NCBI RefSeq assembly: GCF_003461245.1
Contig: NZ_QTWS01000011.1
Span: forward strand, 34,155 to 98,154
Source of the DNA: Blautia sp. AF19-10LB
GTDB lineage: Bacteria; Bacillota; Clostridia; Lachnospirales; Lachnospiraceae
Length of the DNA: 64,000 bases
Reading direction: 5' to 3'
Positions 15,730-24,303 of this stretch are shown one piece after another (the stretch's first letter is position 1; each line of letters opens with the position of its first letter). The notes beneath the pieces are model-generated. The model was not told where the DNA came from. It searched no databases and saw only the letters and a list, made by a program, of their open reading frames with translations. Both the position numbers and the translations under genes were made by a program.

Positions 15730-18095
15730 AGATGAAAGAAAGAGTTACAGAAGAGATGCTGGAATTCGGTTATCTGCTCAAAAAACGTTATCTCATCGGG
15801 GATTTTCTTCAAAAAGGAGAACAACACAGCCACATTTACCGGGCGTATGATACAGCACTGGATCAGGAAGTTGTGATCAAGGAATTTGTTCCGGGAGATC
15901 CGGATGGGGCAGAGGCATGGACAAAAGCGTTCACAGAAGAAGCCGGAAAGTTTTTTGGCGTGTATGAATACCGGGGAATCACAGAAATAATGGATGTTTT
16001 TCAGGATGGGGAACATGCTTATATGGCGATGGAATATCTGCCGGGCAAAAATTTAAGACAATATCTGGAAGGGCAGAAAAAGAAACAGATTACAGCAGAA
16101 AATGCATGGACACTGCTTCTTCCGGCACTGGAAGCAGTGTCTTTTCTTCACAGCACAGGTATGGTTCATGGCGGAATCACAATGGAGCGGCTGATTTTTG
16201 ATGAAAATGATACACTCTGTCTGACAGGCCTCGGTGACTGCTTTCTGAGAACGAAAAAAGATACGGCAGGTCCCTGGACAGATGTAAGAGCAGTGGCAGA
16301 AATTCTGTATGAATGTCTGACCGGAAAAGCACCATCGCAGGCAGGACGATTCGGAGACAAAAAGAAAGTCAGGTCGATCAGCACCTGGGCGGATGTCAGC
16401 AGCAGAGCAGATGAAACAATTCTCGGGGAACTGAACCGGGAGGCAGGAGGCGGCTGCTTTGGAATCTATGCGCTGGCAGAACAGCTTGGAATGAAGAATG
16501 ATTCTCTGGAAGTTTATCTCGGGGCAATTCAGTCGACCTGGGGAGAAAAATGGCTGGATCTGACAGAAAAGTATCAGAGAGACCATGCAGAAGCAGACCG
16601 GATGACCATATTTATGACAAGGAAGCGAAGGAGAGCAGCCGGAATCCTGCTGGGAGTCCTTGTGATCGCAGGAGCATCCGTATCTGGATATGTGCATACA
16701 CACGAACGGCAGATTCTGGAATTTCAGATTCAGAGAGACCACGAGAAATACCAGAAGGATCCGGTATTTCTTCTTTCGGCAGAGAAGAAGGAGGCAAAAG
16801 AAATCTGGAATGCCGCCAGAGAAGAAGGAACAGTGGATGAAACAGTCAGCTCCCCGGGAACTGCTTATAAAGTGTCCCCTGAATTTATGGACAAAAGAAA
16901 TCTGGCAGGAAATGCGTCACAGGGATTTTCCATCCGGGACAGACATCTCAAAAAGCGGATCGAGGAGGAACTTGGCATTCCTCTGGAAGAAAAAAGCTCC
17001 GACCGTGAATGCAGTATTTCGTACCTGGGTGAAAAGACTGCGTATCTGGAATTGTGCAATCAGAAAACCATTGTTTACACAGGTACAGAAAAAGGAGAAG
17101 AAAGAAGCCTGGAGATTATCAGTGACGCAGAGAACGGAAGAGTGGATTCTTGTACGGTCGTGCTCTCAAAGGAAGAGATAAAGATTTTCCTGGGGGAGGT
17201 TTTTTCTGAAATTGTCCCGGAAACGTATTTTACAGATGCAGAGACGGAGGAAATTTTCGCACAGGCAGAGCAGAATGGTTATTATGATTTTGAAGACCAC
17301 GGAAAGTTCCGGATGAGCCTGCTGAAAAAGCAGAATACTACTGATGAAGGAGAAGTTTTTTATAATTATCAGCTGGGTCTCACAAGCTATGCCTCGGAAA
17401 CGGAAGCGGAGAGTGAGACGGCAGCCGGAAGTTATACCAGAAATTCAGAAGAATACAAAGAGTTTCTGGATTTTGTGAAAACGCACGCGGTAAAAAGTGA
17501 AAAAGAGGAATTCACAACTCTGTATATGCTTCCGGAAAATGCAGTACGGGAATGGAATCAGCCTTCCAATCTGAAACTTCTCAAAAAAACAAGAAAAGAT
17601 TTCATAAAGATTCTGGAAAGTCAGAAACCATCTTTTGAACAAAGTTCTGAGGAAAATCTGTTTCAGGTAACAGATTGCGGAATGGGAGCTCTGAAAGCAC
17701 AGTTTCTGCGGAAACAGGATTTTGCGTCAGAGACGGGGCAGAGGATTTCTCTTCTGTATGATCTTGTCTCGGAAAGAATTTACAGGATCAATGTTGCCGT
17801 GGAGAGAGAGAAGGCCGAACGGGACTGCGCTCTGGCAGCAGATCTGGTGACTGCTCTTTCGGAGGACTGCAGCGAATCTGAAGACGAGATCATCTCCGAT
17901 CTGAAAAAAAATCTGTCGGAATTATCAGAAACAGAGGGAACTGCTGTGTATCAGTATGACTATATGGATCTCAGTCGAATGATCCTTCGGGATGACGAAA
18001 ATACCATACAGTTTATCATCCGGGCGAATGGCATCCTGGATGGCAGAAAGTACAGCGTGTCAGAGATACAATGGCCGCAAAATGGAGAGAACTGA
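15726..18095 (+). CDS. Membrane-anchored Ser/Thr pseudokinase with double ectodomain
   Basis: 789 aa. Residues 20-260 have a protein-kinase fold: the beta-3 Lys survives (VIKEF, K52) and the hinge reads AMEYLPGKNLRQYL, but the Gly loop is degraded (LQKGEQHSHIY). The catalytic HRD is HGG (148-150), the expected Asn is Arg, and DFG is GLG (168-170), so phosphotransfer is very unlikely. A single membrane helix (about 304-321, after RKRRR) is followed by a ~460-residue extracellular part. That part holds two copies of a module that kinases 18099-19799 and 19811-21397 carry once each, starting near residues 381 and 599. Translation starts at GTG 15726 (GTGA overlap) or ATG 15732. Confidence 0.85.
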   Translation: MKMKERVTEEMLEFGYLLKKRYLIGDFLQKGEQHSHIYRAYDTALDQEVVIKEFVPGDPDGAEAWTKAFTEEAGKFFGVYEYRGITEIMDVFQDGEHAYMAMEYLPGKNLRQYLEGQKKKQITAENAWTLLLPALEAVSFLHSTGMVHGGITMERLIFDENDTLCLTGLGDCFLRTKKDTAGPWTDVRAVAEILYECLTGKAPSQAGRFGDKKKVRSISTWADVSSRADETILGELNREAGGGCFGIYALAEQLGMKNDSLEVYLGAIQSTWGEKWLDLTEKYQRDHAEADRMTIFMTRKRRRAAGILLGVLVIAGASVSGYVHTHERQILEFQIQRDHEKYQKDPVFLLSAEKKEAKEIWNAAREEGTVDETVSSPGTAYKVSPEFMDKRNLAGNASQGFSIRDRHLKKRIEEELGIPLEEKSSDRECSISYLGEKTAYLELCNQKTIVYTGTEKGEERSLEIISDAENGRVDSCTVVLSKEEIKIFLGEVFSEIVPETYFTDAETEEIFAQAEQNGYYDFEDHGKFRMSLLKKQNTTDEGEVFYNYQLGLTSYASETEAESETAAGSYTRNSEEYKEFLDFVKTHAVKSEKEEFTTLYMLPENAVREWNQPSNLKLLKKTRKDFIKILESQKPSFEQSSEENLFQVTDCGMGALKAQFLRKQDFASETGQRISLLYDLVSERIYRINVAVEREKAERDCALAADLVTALSEDCSESEDEIISDLKKNLSELSETEGTAVYQYDYMDLSRMILRDDENTIQFIIRANGILDGRKYSVSEIQWPQNGEN

Positions 18096-18098
18096 GTT

Positions 18099-19799
18099 AT
18101 GGAACAAATGTTAAAAAGCCGCTATCTGATCCAGGAACAGATTGGACATGGAGCTTTTGGCGTGATCTATCATGCACTGGATGAAGAGAAGAACCGGGAG
18201 ATCGCCATAAAAGTCTGGAAAGCAGGAAGCGAGACGGAAGTTTTTTCTCATGCGGACAGCCCGTTTCTAAGAGAAGAACAGATTCCCGGAATTGTAAAAA
18301 TCTATGACTATTTCGAAAAAGCCGGAATGAATTTTCTGGTCATGGAGTATCTTCCGGGTGGAACTTTGAAACAGAAAGCCGATACGATCCGAAAGGAATA
18401 TTCATCGGAAGAAATCCTGAAACTGTTTGAACCGGTGCTGGAAGGTCTTGCTTTTCTGCACAGTGAAGGTCTGGTTCACTGTGATATGAGCCCGGACAAT
18501 CTGATGTTTGATGCGGCGGGAAATCTGAAGCTGATTGATCTTGGTGCCTGCCGGGGAAGGAATATCGTCTGTGAGAAGAAGTTTCTGAAAGAATCCTACA
18601 GTGCGCCGGAGCAGTACACCGATCCGGAACAGATCGGACCCTGGAGTGATGTTTATGGAATCTGCGCAGTCCTTTTTGAGATACTGACAGGACAAAAACC
18701 GCTCTCTGTAGCAGATCGGCTTCAGAATCAGAAACTCCGGCCGGTCTCGTATTATACGAAGATTGACAGAGCGGCAGAGCAGACGATCCTGAAGGGACTG
18801 AATCTGGAAATCCAGCAGAGATATTTCAGCATGGAGCTTTTACTGCACAGTCTGGGACTTCACACAGAAAGAACGGAAATCCTTTCAGGAAGTACTAGGC
18901 ACTTCTGGGGACAGAAATGGATTCAGATCAGCGGGCTTGGAGCTGCTTATCATACAGGAAAGCAGAAAAAAAGCTTTCGCATAGTAAGACGTATGGGGCT
19001 TGGAATTCTCGGAATCCTTCTGCTTGCAGGAGGTTTCCGGGCAGGAGATCAGTGGCTTCAGAATCATGATACGGTACGGTATTTTGAACGAAAAGCAAGG
19101 AGAGCAAAAGAACGCGGAGCCGCCAGGGAGGATGAACGTCTGATCTCCAGCCTGGACAAAGACTACGATGCAATTTTGAAAAAGCTCACAGACTATGCAC
19201 CGGAAATGGGAGATAAACCAGAGAACGGATATATTTCCTGCAAACTTACAGAAGAGCAGATGCGTAAGTGGAAGGTGCCGGATAATCTGGGAAGGAAAAT
19301 GTATCTGGACAGGGATTCTGTCAGAAAAGTACTGTTTTCCACGATGGGATTCCAGGAGAAAAATATTCAGATAAAAACCGAAAAAGAAACTTACGGATCT
19401 GTCAGCCGCAGTGTAGATGGATCTTATGAATTCCTCAGAAATTCTTCTGGCATAAAAGAGTCCTTTCAGGTGGACATTCCAGAGAAAGAAACAGAATCCT
19501 ATGAAATTTACTATGATCCGGCAGATCAGAGAGTGATCTGTCTGAATGGAAGCATGACAGATCCGGAACATCTTAGGATTTTCCTGGAAACTCTGTTTTC
19601 CATCTGCTGTCCGGAAGGCCGTCTGTCATCAGAAGAAATTCAGGATCTGCAGAAACGGATGGAGCAGTCAGAGGAGAGTATGATACTACAGGTCAGCTTT
19701 CACAGCTGGCTCAGTCTTTTCGGTATATCTGATGCGAATGGAGAAAATATACGATATTATGTGAAGATCGCTGCGTCAAAGGCAGGACTTTTTTACTGA
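18099..19799 (+). CDS. Membrane Ser/Thr protein kinase (HCD variant)
   Basis: 566-aa transmembrane kinase. The Gly loop is IGHGAFGVIYHA, ATP Lys is in AIKVW (K38), hinge VMEYLPGGTL. The catalytic loop is HCDMSPDNL (127-135), with the catalytic Asp and Asn kept but Arg replaced by Cys. DLG (147-149) replaces DFG, and APEQY (169-173) is the APE motif. The segment between beta-3 and the N-terminal hinge is short, so helix C is truncated. It is probably active but not of the RD, loop-phosphorylated type. One membrane helix lies near 299-313, then a charged stalk (REDERLISSLDKDY) and one extracellular module beginning near residue 381. It starts three bases after the pseudokinase stop. Confidence 0.87.
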   Translation: MEQMLKSRYLIQEQIGHGAFGVIYHALDEEKNREIAIKVWKAGSETEVFSHADSPFLREEQIPGIVKIYDYFEKAGMNFLVMEYLPGGTLKQKADTIRKEYSSEEILKLFEPVLEGLAFLHSEGLVHCDMSPDNLMFDAAGNLKLIDLGACRGRNIVCEKKFLKESYSAPEQYTDPEQIGPWSDVYGICAVLFEILTGQKPLSVADRLQNQKLRPVSYYTKIDRAAEQTILKGLNLEIQQRYFSMELLLHSLGLHTERTEILSGSTRHFWGQKWIQISGLGAAYHTGKQKKSFRIVRRMGLGILGILLLAGGFRAGDQWLQNHDTVRYFERKARRAKERGAAREDERLISSLDKDYDAILKKLTDYAPEMGDKPENGYISCKLTEEQMRKWKVPDNLGRKMYLDRDSVRKVLFSTMGFQEKNIQIKTEKETYGSVSRSVDGSYEFLRNSSGIKESFQVDIPEKETESYEIYYDPADQRVICLNGSMTDPEHLRIFLETLFSICCPEGRLSSEEIQDLQKRMEQSEESMILQVSFHSWLSLFGISDANGENIRYYVKIAASKAGLFY

Positions 19800-19810
19800 C
19801 AGGAAAAAAT

Positions 19811-21397
19811 ATGGAAAAAAAGACACAGACAAAAAACATAGGGAATGGCCGCTACCAGCTGGAAAAAACGCTTGGCCGGGGAGGCTTTGGAGTTACCTGG
19901 CTGGCAACAGACCAGGAAAACCATCAGAAAGTGGTCATAAAGGAATTATGCCCTCCAGAGGGTGAAAAAAGAGAAAAAGAGATCCGGAATTTTCTACGGG
20001 AAGCAAGAATGATGGCTTCGCTGCATTCGGTCAGAGAAATCGTGAAGGTTCTGAATTATTTTGAAGAACAGGGAAATGCCTATATTGTCATGGAATACTT
20101 AAGAGTCACCAGTCTGCGGCATTATCTGGAATGTCAGGAAGAACCGCTGTCCTTTGAAAAAGCAAGAGATATGCTTCTTCCGGTCATGAACGGGCTGGAA
20201 CAGATGCACAGGAAGCATGTCCTGCACAGGGATCTGACGCCGGATAACCTGATGCTCCGGGAGAATGGCAGTCTCTGTATCATAGATTTTGGCTCGGCAC
20301 GGGAAATTACGGAAGATGACCAGACAAAAACGGTTCTTCTGAAGGAGGGATATGCACCGCTGGAACAGTATGAAGCACACGGAAAGCAAAAAGCATGGAC
20401 GGATGTCTACAGTCTCTGTGCAGTGCTCTACGAGATGATTACAGGAGCAATTCCGGAATCTGCTCTGGCGCGCAGAGGAAAAGATACACTTTATCCGCCA
20501 TCTATGTATGGCGCACAGATCACGTCGGAGCAGGAAAAGGTTTTGCTGAAAGGGCTGGCGCTGGATTATCATGAGCGTTATGCGTCAATCCCGGAGCTGA
20601 GAAAAGCACTGCTTCAGGAAACAGATGAAAAAGAACCACAGACAGATAACAAGAAAAATTCCGGTACATTTAAAATTGTCATACCACTGCTCCTTCTGAC
20701 TGTCACTCTGAGCGCATGGGGGATAGAACTCAGCACAGAGAGAAGCGGACAGAAAACGGATTATGCCGGGAATTTTGACAGAGGCTCCGTGGAGGCACAG
20801 GAATTCCTGGAACTGATCAGGAAAAACGCAGTTTCTTCGGAAACCGCAGAAGATGGAAAAAGTATGATCTATCATCTGCCGGAAAAAGTGATTCGATCAT
20901 ATGGAAAGCCCTGTAACCGGTACCGGCTGTTAAAAACAAAGAAAGAACTGGATGCGTATCTGACGCAGAATGATTTTTCCTATACAAAAACGGAAAAAGA
21001 GACAGAGTGTACTGCAACAGTCAGTGAATATGACCTGATACAGACGGATTTTTACAAAAAAACAGAATATCAGCTGGAAGATTTCTGTATGCTGACCGTG
21101 GAAGAAGATCTGAATAATGGAGATATCCTGGATTTTTATATGACCTGTCAGAGGAAGGCAGGAGTCGAGCCGGGGGAAATGGCTTCAAAACTTCTTCTGT
21201 TTCTGACAGATGCTTCAGATCCGGAGGGGAAAACAGTAAAGGATCTTACCGCGCGGGATCAGGAGCTTCTGGAACAGGGAAAAACAGAAGGTACGGTCTA
21301 TATGTATCAGTGGGAAGAGGGACTTTTGATTTTTGATGAGAGTGGGAAGGAGAGCCTGACGGTCCGGATCCTTCCGAGAAAAAGTGTCGGGCTATGA
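19811..21397 (+). CDS. Membrane Ser/Thr protein kinase (canonical motifs)
   Basis: 528 aa; the only one of the three with all textbook motifs. These are Gly loop LGRGGFGVTWLA, VIKEL (K44), helix-C Glu in LREARMM (E64), HRDLTPDNL (139-147), DFG (159-161) and APLEQY. The GYAPLEQY form is typical of a clostridial kinase family usually annotated 'serine/threonine protein kinase'. A membrane helix spans about 288-303 (IVIPLLLLTVTLSAWG), and an extracellular module of about 200 residues follows, homologous to the second ectodomain copy in the pseudokinase (for example LPEKVIRSYGKP against LPENAVREWNQP). It starts 11 bases after the previous stop and overlaps the VWA frame. It is the likely catalytic engine of the cluster. 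Confidence 0.9.
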   Translation: MEKKTQTKNIGNGRYQLEKTLGRGGFGVTWLATDQENHQKVVIKELCPPEGEKREKEIRNFLREARMMASLHSVREIVKVLNYFEEQGNAYIVMEYLRVTSLRHYLECQEEPLSFEKARDMLLPVMNGLEQMHRKHVLHRDLTPDNLMLRENGSLCIIDFGSAREITEDDQTKTVLLKEGYAPLEQYEAHGKQKAWTDVYSLCAVLYEMITGAIPESALARRGKDTLYPPSMYGAQITSEQEKVLLKGLALDYHERYASIPELRKALLQETDEKEPQTDNKKNSGTFKIVIPLLLLTVTLSAWGIELSTERSGQKTDYAGNFDRGSVEAQEFLELIRKNAVSSETAEDGKSMIYHLPEKVIRSYGKPCNRYRLLKTKKELDAYLTQNDFSYTKTEKETECTATVSEYDLIQTDFYKKTEYQLEDFCMLTVEEDLNNGDILDFYMTCQRKAGVEPGEMASKLLLFLTDASDPEGKTVKDLTARDQELLEQGKTEGTVYMYQWEEGLLIFDESGKESLTVRILPRKSVGL

Positions 21398-21420
21398 TAA
21401 AGAAAACGGAGGAAAAGCCT

Positions 21421-21909
21421 ATGGAAAAAGAAGAATATAAAAAGATACCGGAGTTTGTCTGTGTGATCGACCGCAGCAGATCCATGTATGGAAAAGAAAA
21501 AGAAATTATAGAAAGTTTTAATGCATGGCTCGCAAGGCAGAAACGAAACAAGAAAGAACTTCTGGTGACGCTGGCGCTCTGCAATGAAGAATGTGAACTG
21601 CTTTACAGCAGGATGCCGGTAAAGTATGTGAAGCCGCTGGATTCTTTCACATATTTTACAAAAGGATATACGGCTTATATAGACCGGGTAGAAGAAGTAC
21701 TGGAACTGCTCTCCGGCTTGATGCCATCCGCAGGAGAAAATCAGAAGGAAGTGAGCCTGTATCTGCTCACAGACGGGCTGGATAATTCCAGCAGCGAGGA
21801 AGACAGAGAAGAATTCGAAAAAAAACTGGAAAGTCTGAAAAAACGGGGATGGAAGATCCACATGTCCGGTCATGGAATACAGGAGAGTTTTGAGCGTATT
21901 GGCGCTTAA
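21421..21909 (+). CDS. Small von Willebrand factor A domain protein
   Basis: 162-aa stand-alone VWA domain, cytosolic (no signal or membrane segment). The metal-binding MIDAS site is visible: D-x-S-x-S as DRSRS near residue 16, the Thr in GYTAYIDRV, and the Asp in LTDGLDNSSSEED. It resembles the short VWA (TerY-like) proteins encoded with kinases and phosphatases in TerY-type triads. The usual GS in DxSGS is RS here. Start 21421 is preferred because GGAGG lies eight bases ahead; ATG 21394, overlapping the kinase stop as ATGA, is the alternative. No PP2C phosphatase gene is nearby, unlike the TerY triad. Probable role: metal-dependent protein-protein adaptor for the kinases. Confidence 0.85.
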   Translation: MEKEEYKKIPEFVCVIDRSRSMYGKEKEIIESFNAWLARQKRNKKELLVTLALCNEECELLYSRMPVKYVKPLDSFTYFTKGYTAYIDRVEEVLELLSGLMPSAGENQKEVSLYLLTDGLDNSSSEEDREEFEKKLESLKKRGWKIHMSGHGIQESFERIGA

Positions 21910-21947
21910 GAATATAGAAAAGAAAATAAGAAAAGGAGATTGTATTT

Positions 21948-22832
21948 ATGAGAAAGAGAAAATTTAAGACAGTAACAGTGGCAGCGCTCGCTGCAATGAC
22001 ACTTACCGGAATGAACGCAGTTCCCTGTTATGCAGGGATCACCCTTCCGTTCATCGGAGAGATTGGCGGTTCCTCTGTGAAAGAGCCGGAACTGGAATCC
22101 ATGCTCGGAAAAAGTCTCAAAGAAATGGCGGGAAAATTTGACGGGATGTCAGAACCTTACTGGAATATGGGAATGACCAGCTGCTCCAACGGACAGGTGA
22201 CCCTGATGAGTGCAGACTCCGGCGATGGCGGGGACAGTATTACACAGATCCAGCTGACAGGAAGCGGGAATCCTTACTGCTTAATGGGCGTAGATACAGG
22301 AATGTCGTACAGCGATGCGACAGGAAAACTGGGAGAAGAGGGACTTTATCAAGTGTGGGGAAGGCCGGTTCGTTTTGACGAAAATGGAAATTATGTAGCA
22401 TTAAGCGGGGAAGATCATAATCTGACTGTCACAATGTCGCATATTACACTGGGAAACCACACAGATAAAACAGATGTTTCTCAATATATGGGAGCAGATA
22501 TGCGGTCTCTTTTTTTCGAAATAGACAATGTAGGAGCAAGGACAGAAGGAGAAGACACAGTGGTCGAAAATGACCAGGTGATGTTTTATGCCAGAGGGCA
22601 GGCTGTGGAACTGGGAGATCTTAAAGTATCCAAAATCGTAATCCGGGGAAATAACAGCAACTACTGCATGTACGGCTACCAGCCGGGTGACAGCTGGGAG
22701 TCTATGTATCCGGGAATGCAGGAAGGCGGTTCCGGTGAATGGACAGATCCGCAGGGCAATGTCTTTTCGATGTATTCCTCCACAGATCCTTCCAGTCCGC
22801 AGATCGAACTGTTGGATCCGTCTTTCTGGTAA
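21948..22832 (+). CDS. Secreted protein with internal repeats, end of kinase cluster
   Basis: 294 aa. A signal peptide (MRKRKFKTVTVAALAAMTLT..., ending near PCYA-GI, residue 28) precedes an acidic, Gly-rich mature part. Two segments look repeated: NPYCLMGVDTGMSYSDATGKLG in the middle and NYCMYGYQPGDSWESMYPGM near the C-terminus. Each has an N-x-YC-x-x-G pattern followed by G-x-S and a helical stretch, reminiscent of the DUF4309-like 'G-x-G-x-S/T...lG-x-P' repeat of extracellular Bacillota proteins. It has an AAAAGGAG ribosome site and no terminator separates it from the VWA gene. Function unknown; possibly a surface ligand or cargo of the kinases. Confidence 0.75.
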   Translation: MRKRKFKTVTVAALAAMTLTGMNAVPCYAGITLPFIGEIGGSSVKEPELESMLGKSLKEMAGKFDGMSEPYWNMGMTSCSNGQVTLMSADSGDGGDSITQIQLTGSGNPYCLMGVDTGMSYSDATGKLGEEGLYQVWGRPVRFDENGNYVALSGEDHNLTVTMSHITLGNHTDKTDVSQYMGADMRSLFFEIDNVGARTEGEDTVVENDQVMFYARGQAVELGDLKVSKIVIRGNNSNYCMYGYQPGDSWESMYPGMQEGGSGEWTDPQGNVFSMYSSTDPSSPQIELLDPSFW

Positions 22833-22861
22833 AATAATTATTCGTCATGCTGTAAAATGCA

Positions 22862-22890
22862 TTGCTTTTCCAAATTTCCTCTGCTATACT
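22862..22890 (+). promoter_or_regulatory. Promoter of the MATE/ABC-F pair
   Basis: TTGCTT (22862-22867), 17 bases, TATACT (22885-22890), with a leader of about 50 bases before the MATE start. Confidence 0.6.
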
Positions 22891-22947
22891 GACAGAGATG
22901 AGAAATCGAATTACCTCGAAAGAGGAAGAAACGGGAGAGTCATGTGA

Positions 22948-24294
22948 ATGAATGAGAAGAATCAGATTACAGAAGGTGTGATCTGGAAACAGCTTCTGAT
23001 TTTCTTTTTTCCGATCGTGATCGGAACATTTTTTCAGCAGATATATAACACGGCCGACAGCATTGTTGTCGGTCGTTTTGTAGGTAAGGAGGCTTTGGCG
23101 GCTGTCGGGGGATCGGTCAACCAGATCGTCAATCTGGTTGTGGAAGTTTTTGTGGGACTGACTTCCGGTGCATCGGTGGTCGTTGCGCAGTTTTACGGGG
23201 CCAAAGACAAAAAAAACCTCAACAAAACGCTTCATACCTCCTATGCATTTGGTATAGTGACCGGATTTGTGGTCGGTGTGATCGGGTTTACGCTGACAGA
23301 TACCGTCCTCGGTTTGATGAAGACACCACAGGAACTTATGGCAGATTCCAGAATCTATCTTCATATTTATTTCTGCGGAATGATCTTTAACATCATCTAT
23401 AATATGGGGGCATCCATTCTCCGTGCAGTGGGAGATTCCAGAAGACCGCTGTACGTTCTGATGATCACCTGTGGACTGAATATTGTCCTTGATATTGTGC
23501 TTGTCGTAATCTTCCGGCTGGGAGTTATGGGTGTGGCTCTGGCGACTGTGAGCTGCCAGGGAATCAGCTCCTGCCTGGTAACTATTATGCTGATGAAAGA
23601 ACATCCGTTATTCCAGCTGAAACTCCGGGAGATCCGTTTTTACAGAGTTTCTCTTCAGTCTGTCCTTCGGATTGGGATTCCGGCGGCACTGGAGGCAACG
23701 ATGTATACGATCGCGAATCTGATCATCCAGGTATTTGTAAATGCACTAGGAACCGATACGGTTGCTGCATGGGGAACCTTTGCAAAGATCGATGCGGTTT
23801 ACTGGATGGTTGTAAATGCATTTGGCATTTCCATTACAACCTTCGTCGGACAGAACTACGGAGCAGGTAAAGTAAAAAGAATGCGAAAAAGCGTAGGAGT
23901 CTGTCTGGGAATGTCGTATGCCGGTGCTTTTCTTGTGAGCGGGACTCTGTATGCACTGGCAGGTCCGCTTTACAGACTGTTTACCACAGATGAAAATGTT
24001 GTGCGGATCGGTGTGGATATGATGCACTTCCTTCTTCCGTCTTATTTTATGTATGTAGTCATCGGAATTCTTTCCGGCGCACTTCGCGGAGCGGGCAGAG
24101 TTCTGGTTCCGATGCTGCTTACCTGCGGCGGAGTCTGTCTTATCCGTATTATATGGATGTTCGGTGTATTTCCGGGACATCCGGGAATTAATACGATTAT
24201 GCTGAGTTATCCCGTATCCTGGGGAATCACGGCAGTTTTGTTTGTTATCTACTATTTCAGAAAGTTTCCAAAAGTAAAAAACGTACAGGAGTGA
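22948..24294 (+). CDS. MATE family efflux transporter
   Basis: 448-aa integral membrane exporter of the MATE (multidrug and toxic compound extrusion) family, with about 12 hydrophobic helices in two related halves. The N-terminal IYNTADSIVVGRFVG and QFYGAKD segments, and FVGQNYGAG in the second half, are family signatures. Such proteins use Na+ or H+ gradients to export cationic compounds. The stop overlaps the region just before the ABC-F gene, and the two are probably co-transcribed from 22862-22890. The substrate cannot be inferred. A second MATE gene lies at 54032-55405; the two are distant paralogues. Confidence 0.93.
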   Translation: MNEKNQITEGVIWKQLLIFFFPIVIGTFFQQIYNTADSIVVGRFVGKEALAAVGGSVNQIVNLVVEVFVGLTSGASVVVAQFYGAKDKKNLNKTLHTSYAFGIVTGFVVGVIGFTLTDTVLGLMKTPQELMADSRIYLHIYFCGMIFNIIYNMGASILRAVGDSRRPLYVLMITCGLNIVLDIVLVVIFRLGVMGVALATVSCQGISSCLVTIMLMKEHPLFQLKLREIRFYRVSLQSVLRIGIPAALEATMYTIANLIIQVFVNALGTDTVAAWGTFAKIDAVYWMVVNAFGISITTFVGQNYGAGKVKRMRKSVGVCLGMSYAGAFLVSGTLYALAGPLYRLFTTDENVVRIGVDMMHFLLPSYFMYVVIGILSGALRGAGRVLVPMLLTCGGVCLIRIIWMFGVFPGHPGINTIMLSYPVSWGITAVLFVIYYFRKFPKVKNVQE

Positions 24295-24303
24295 TTGAAT
24301 AGA

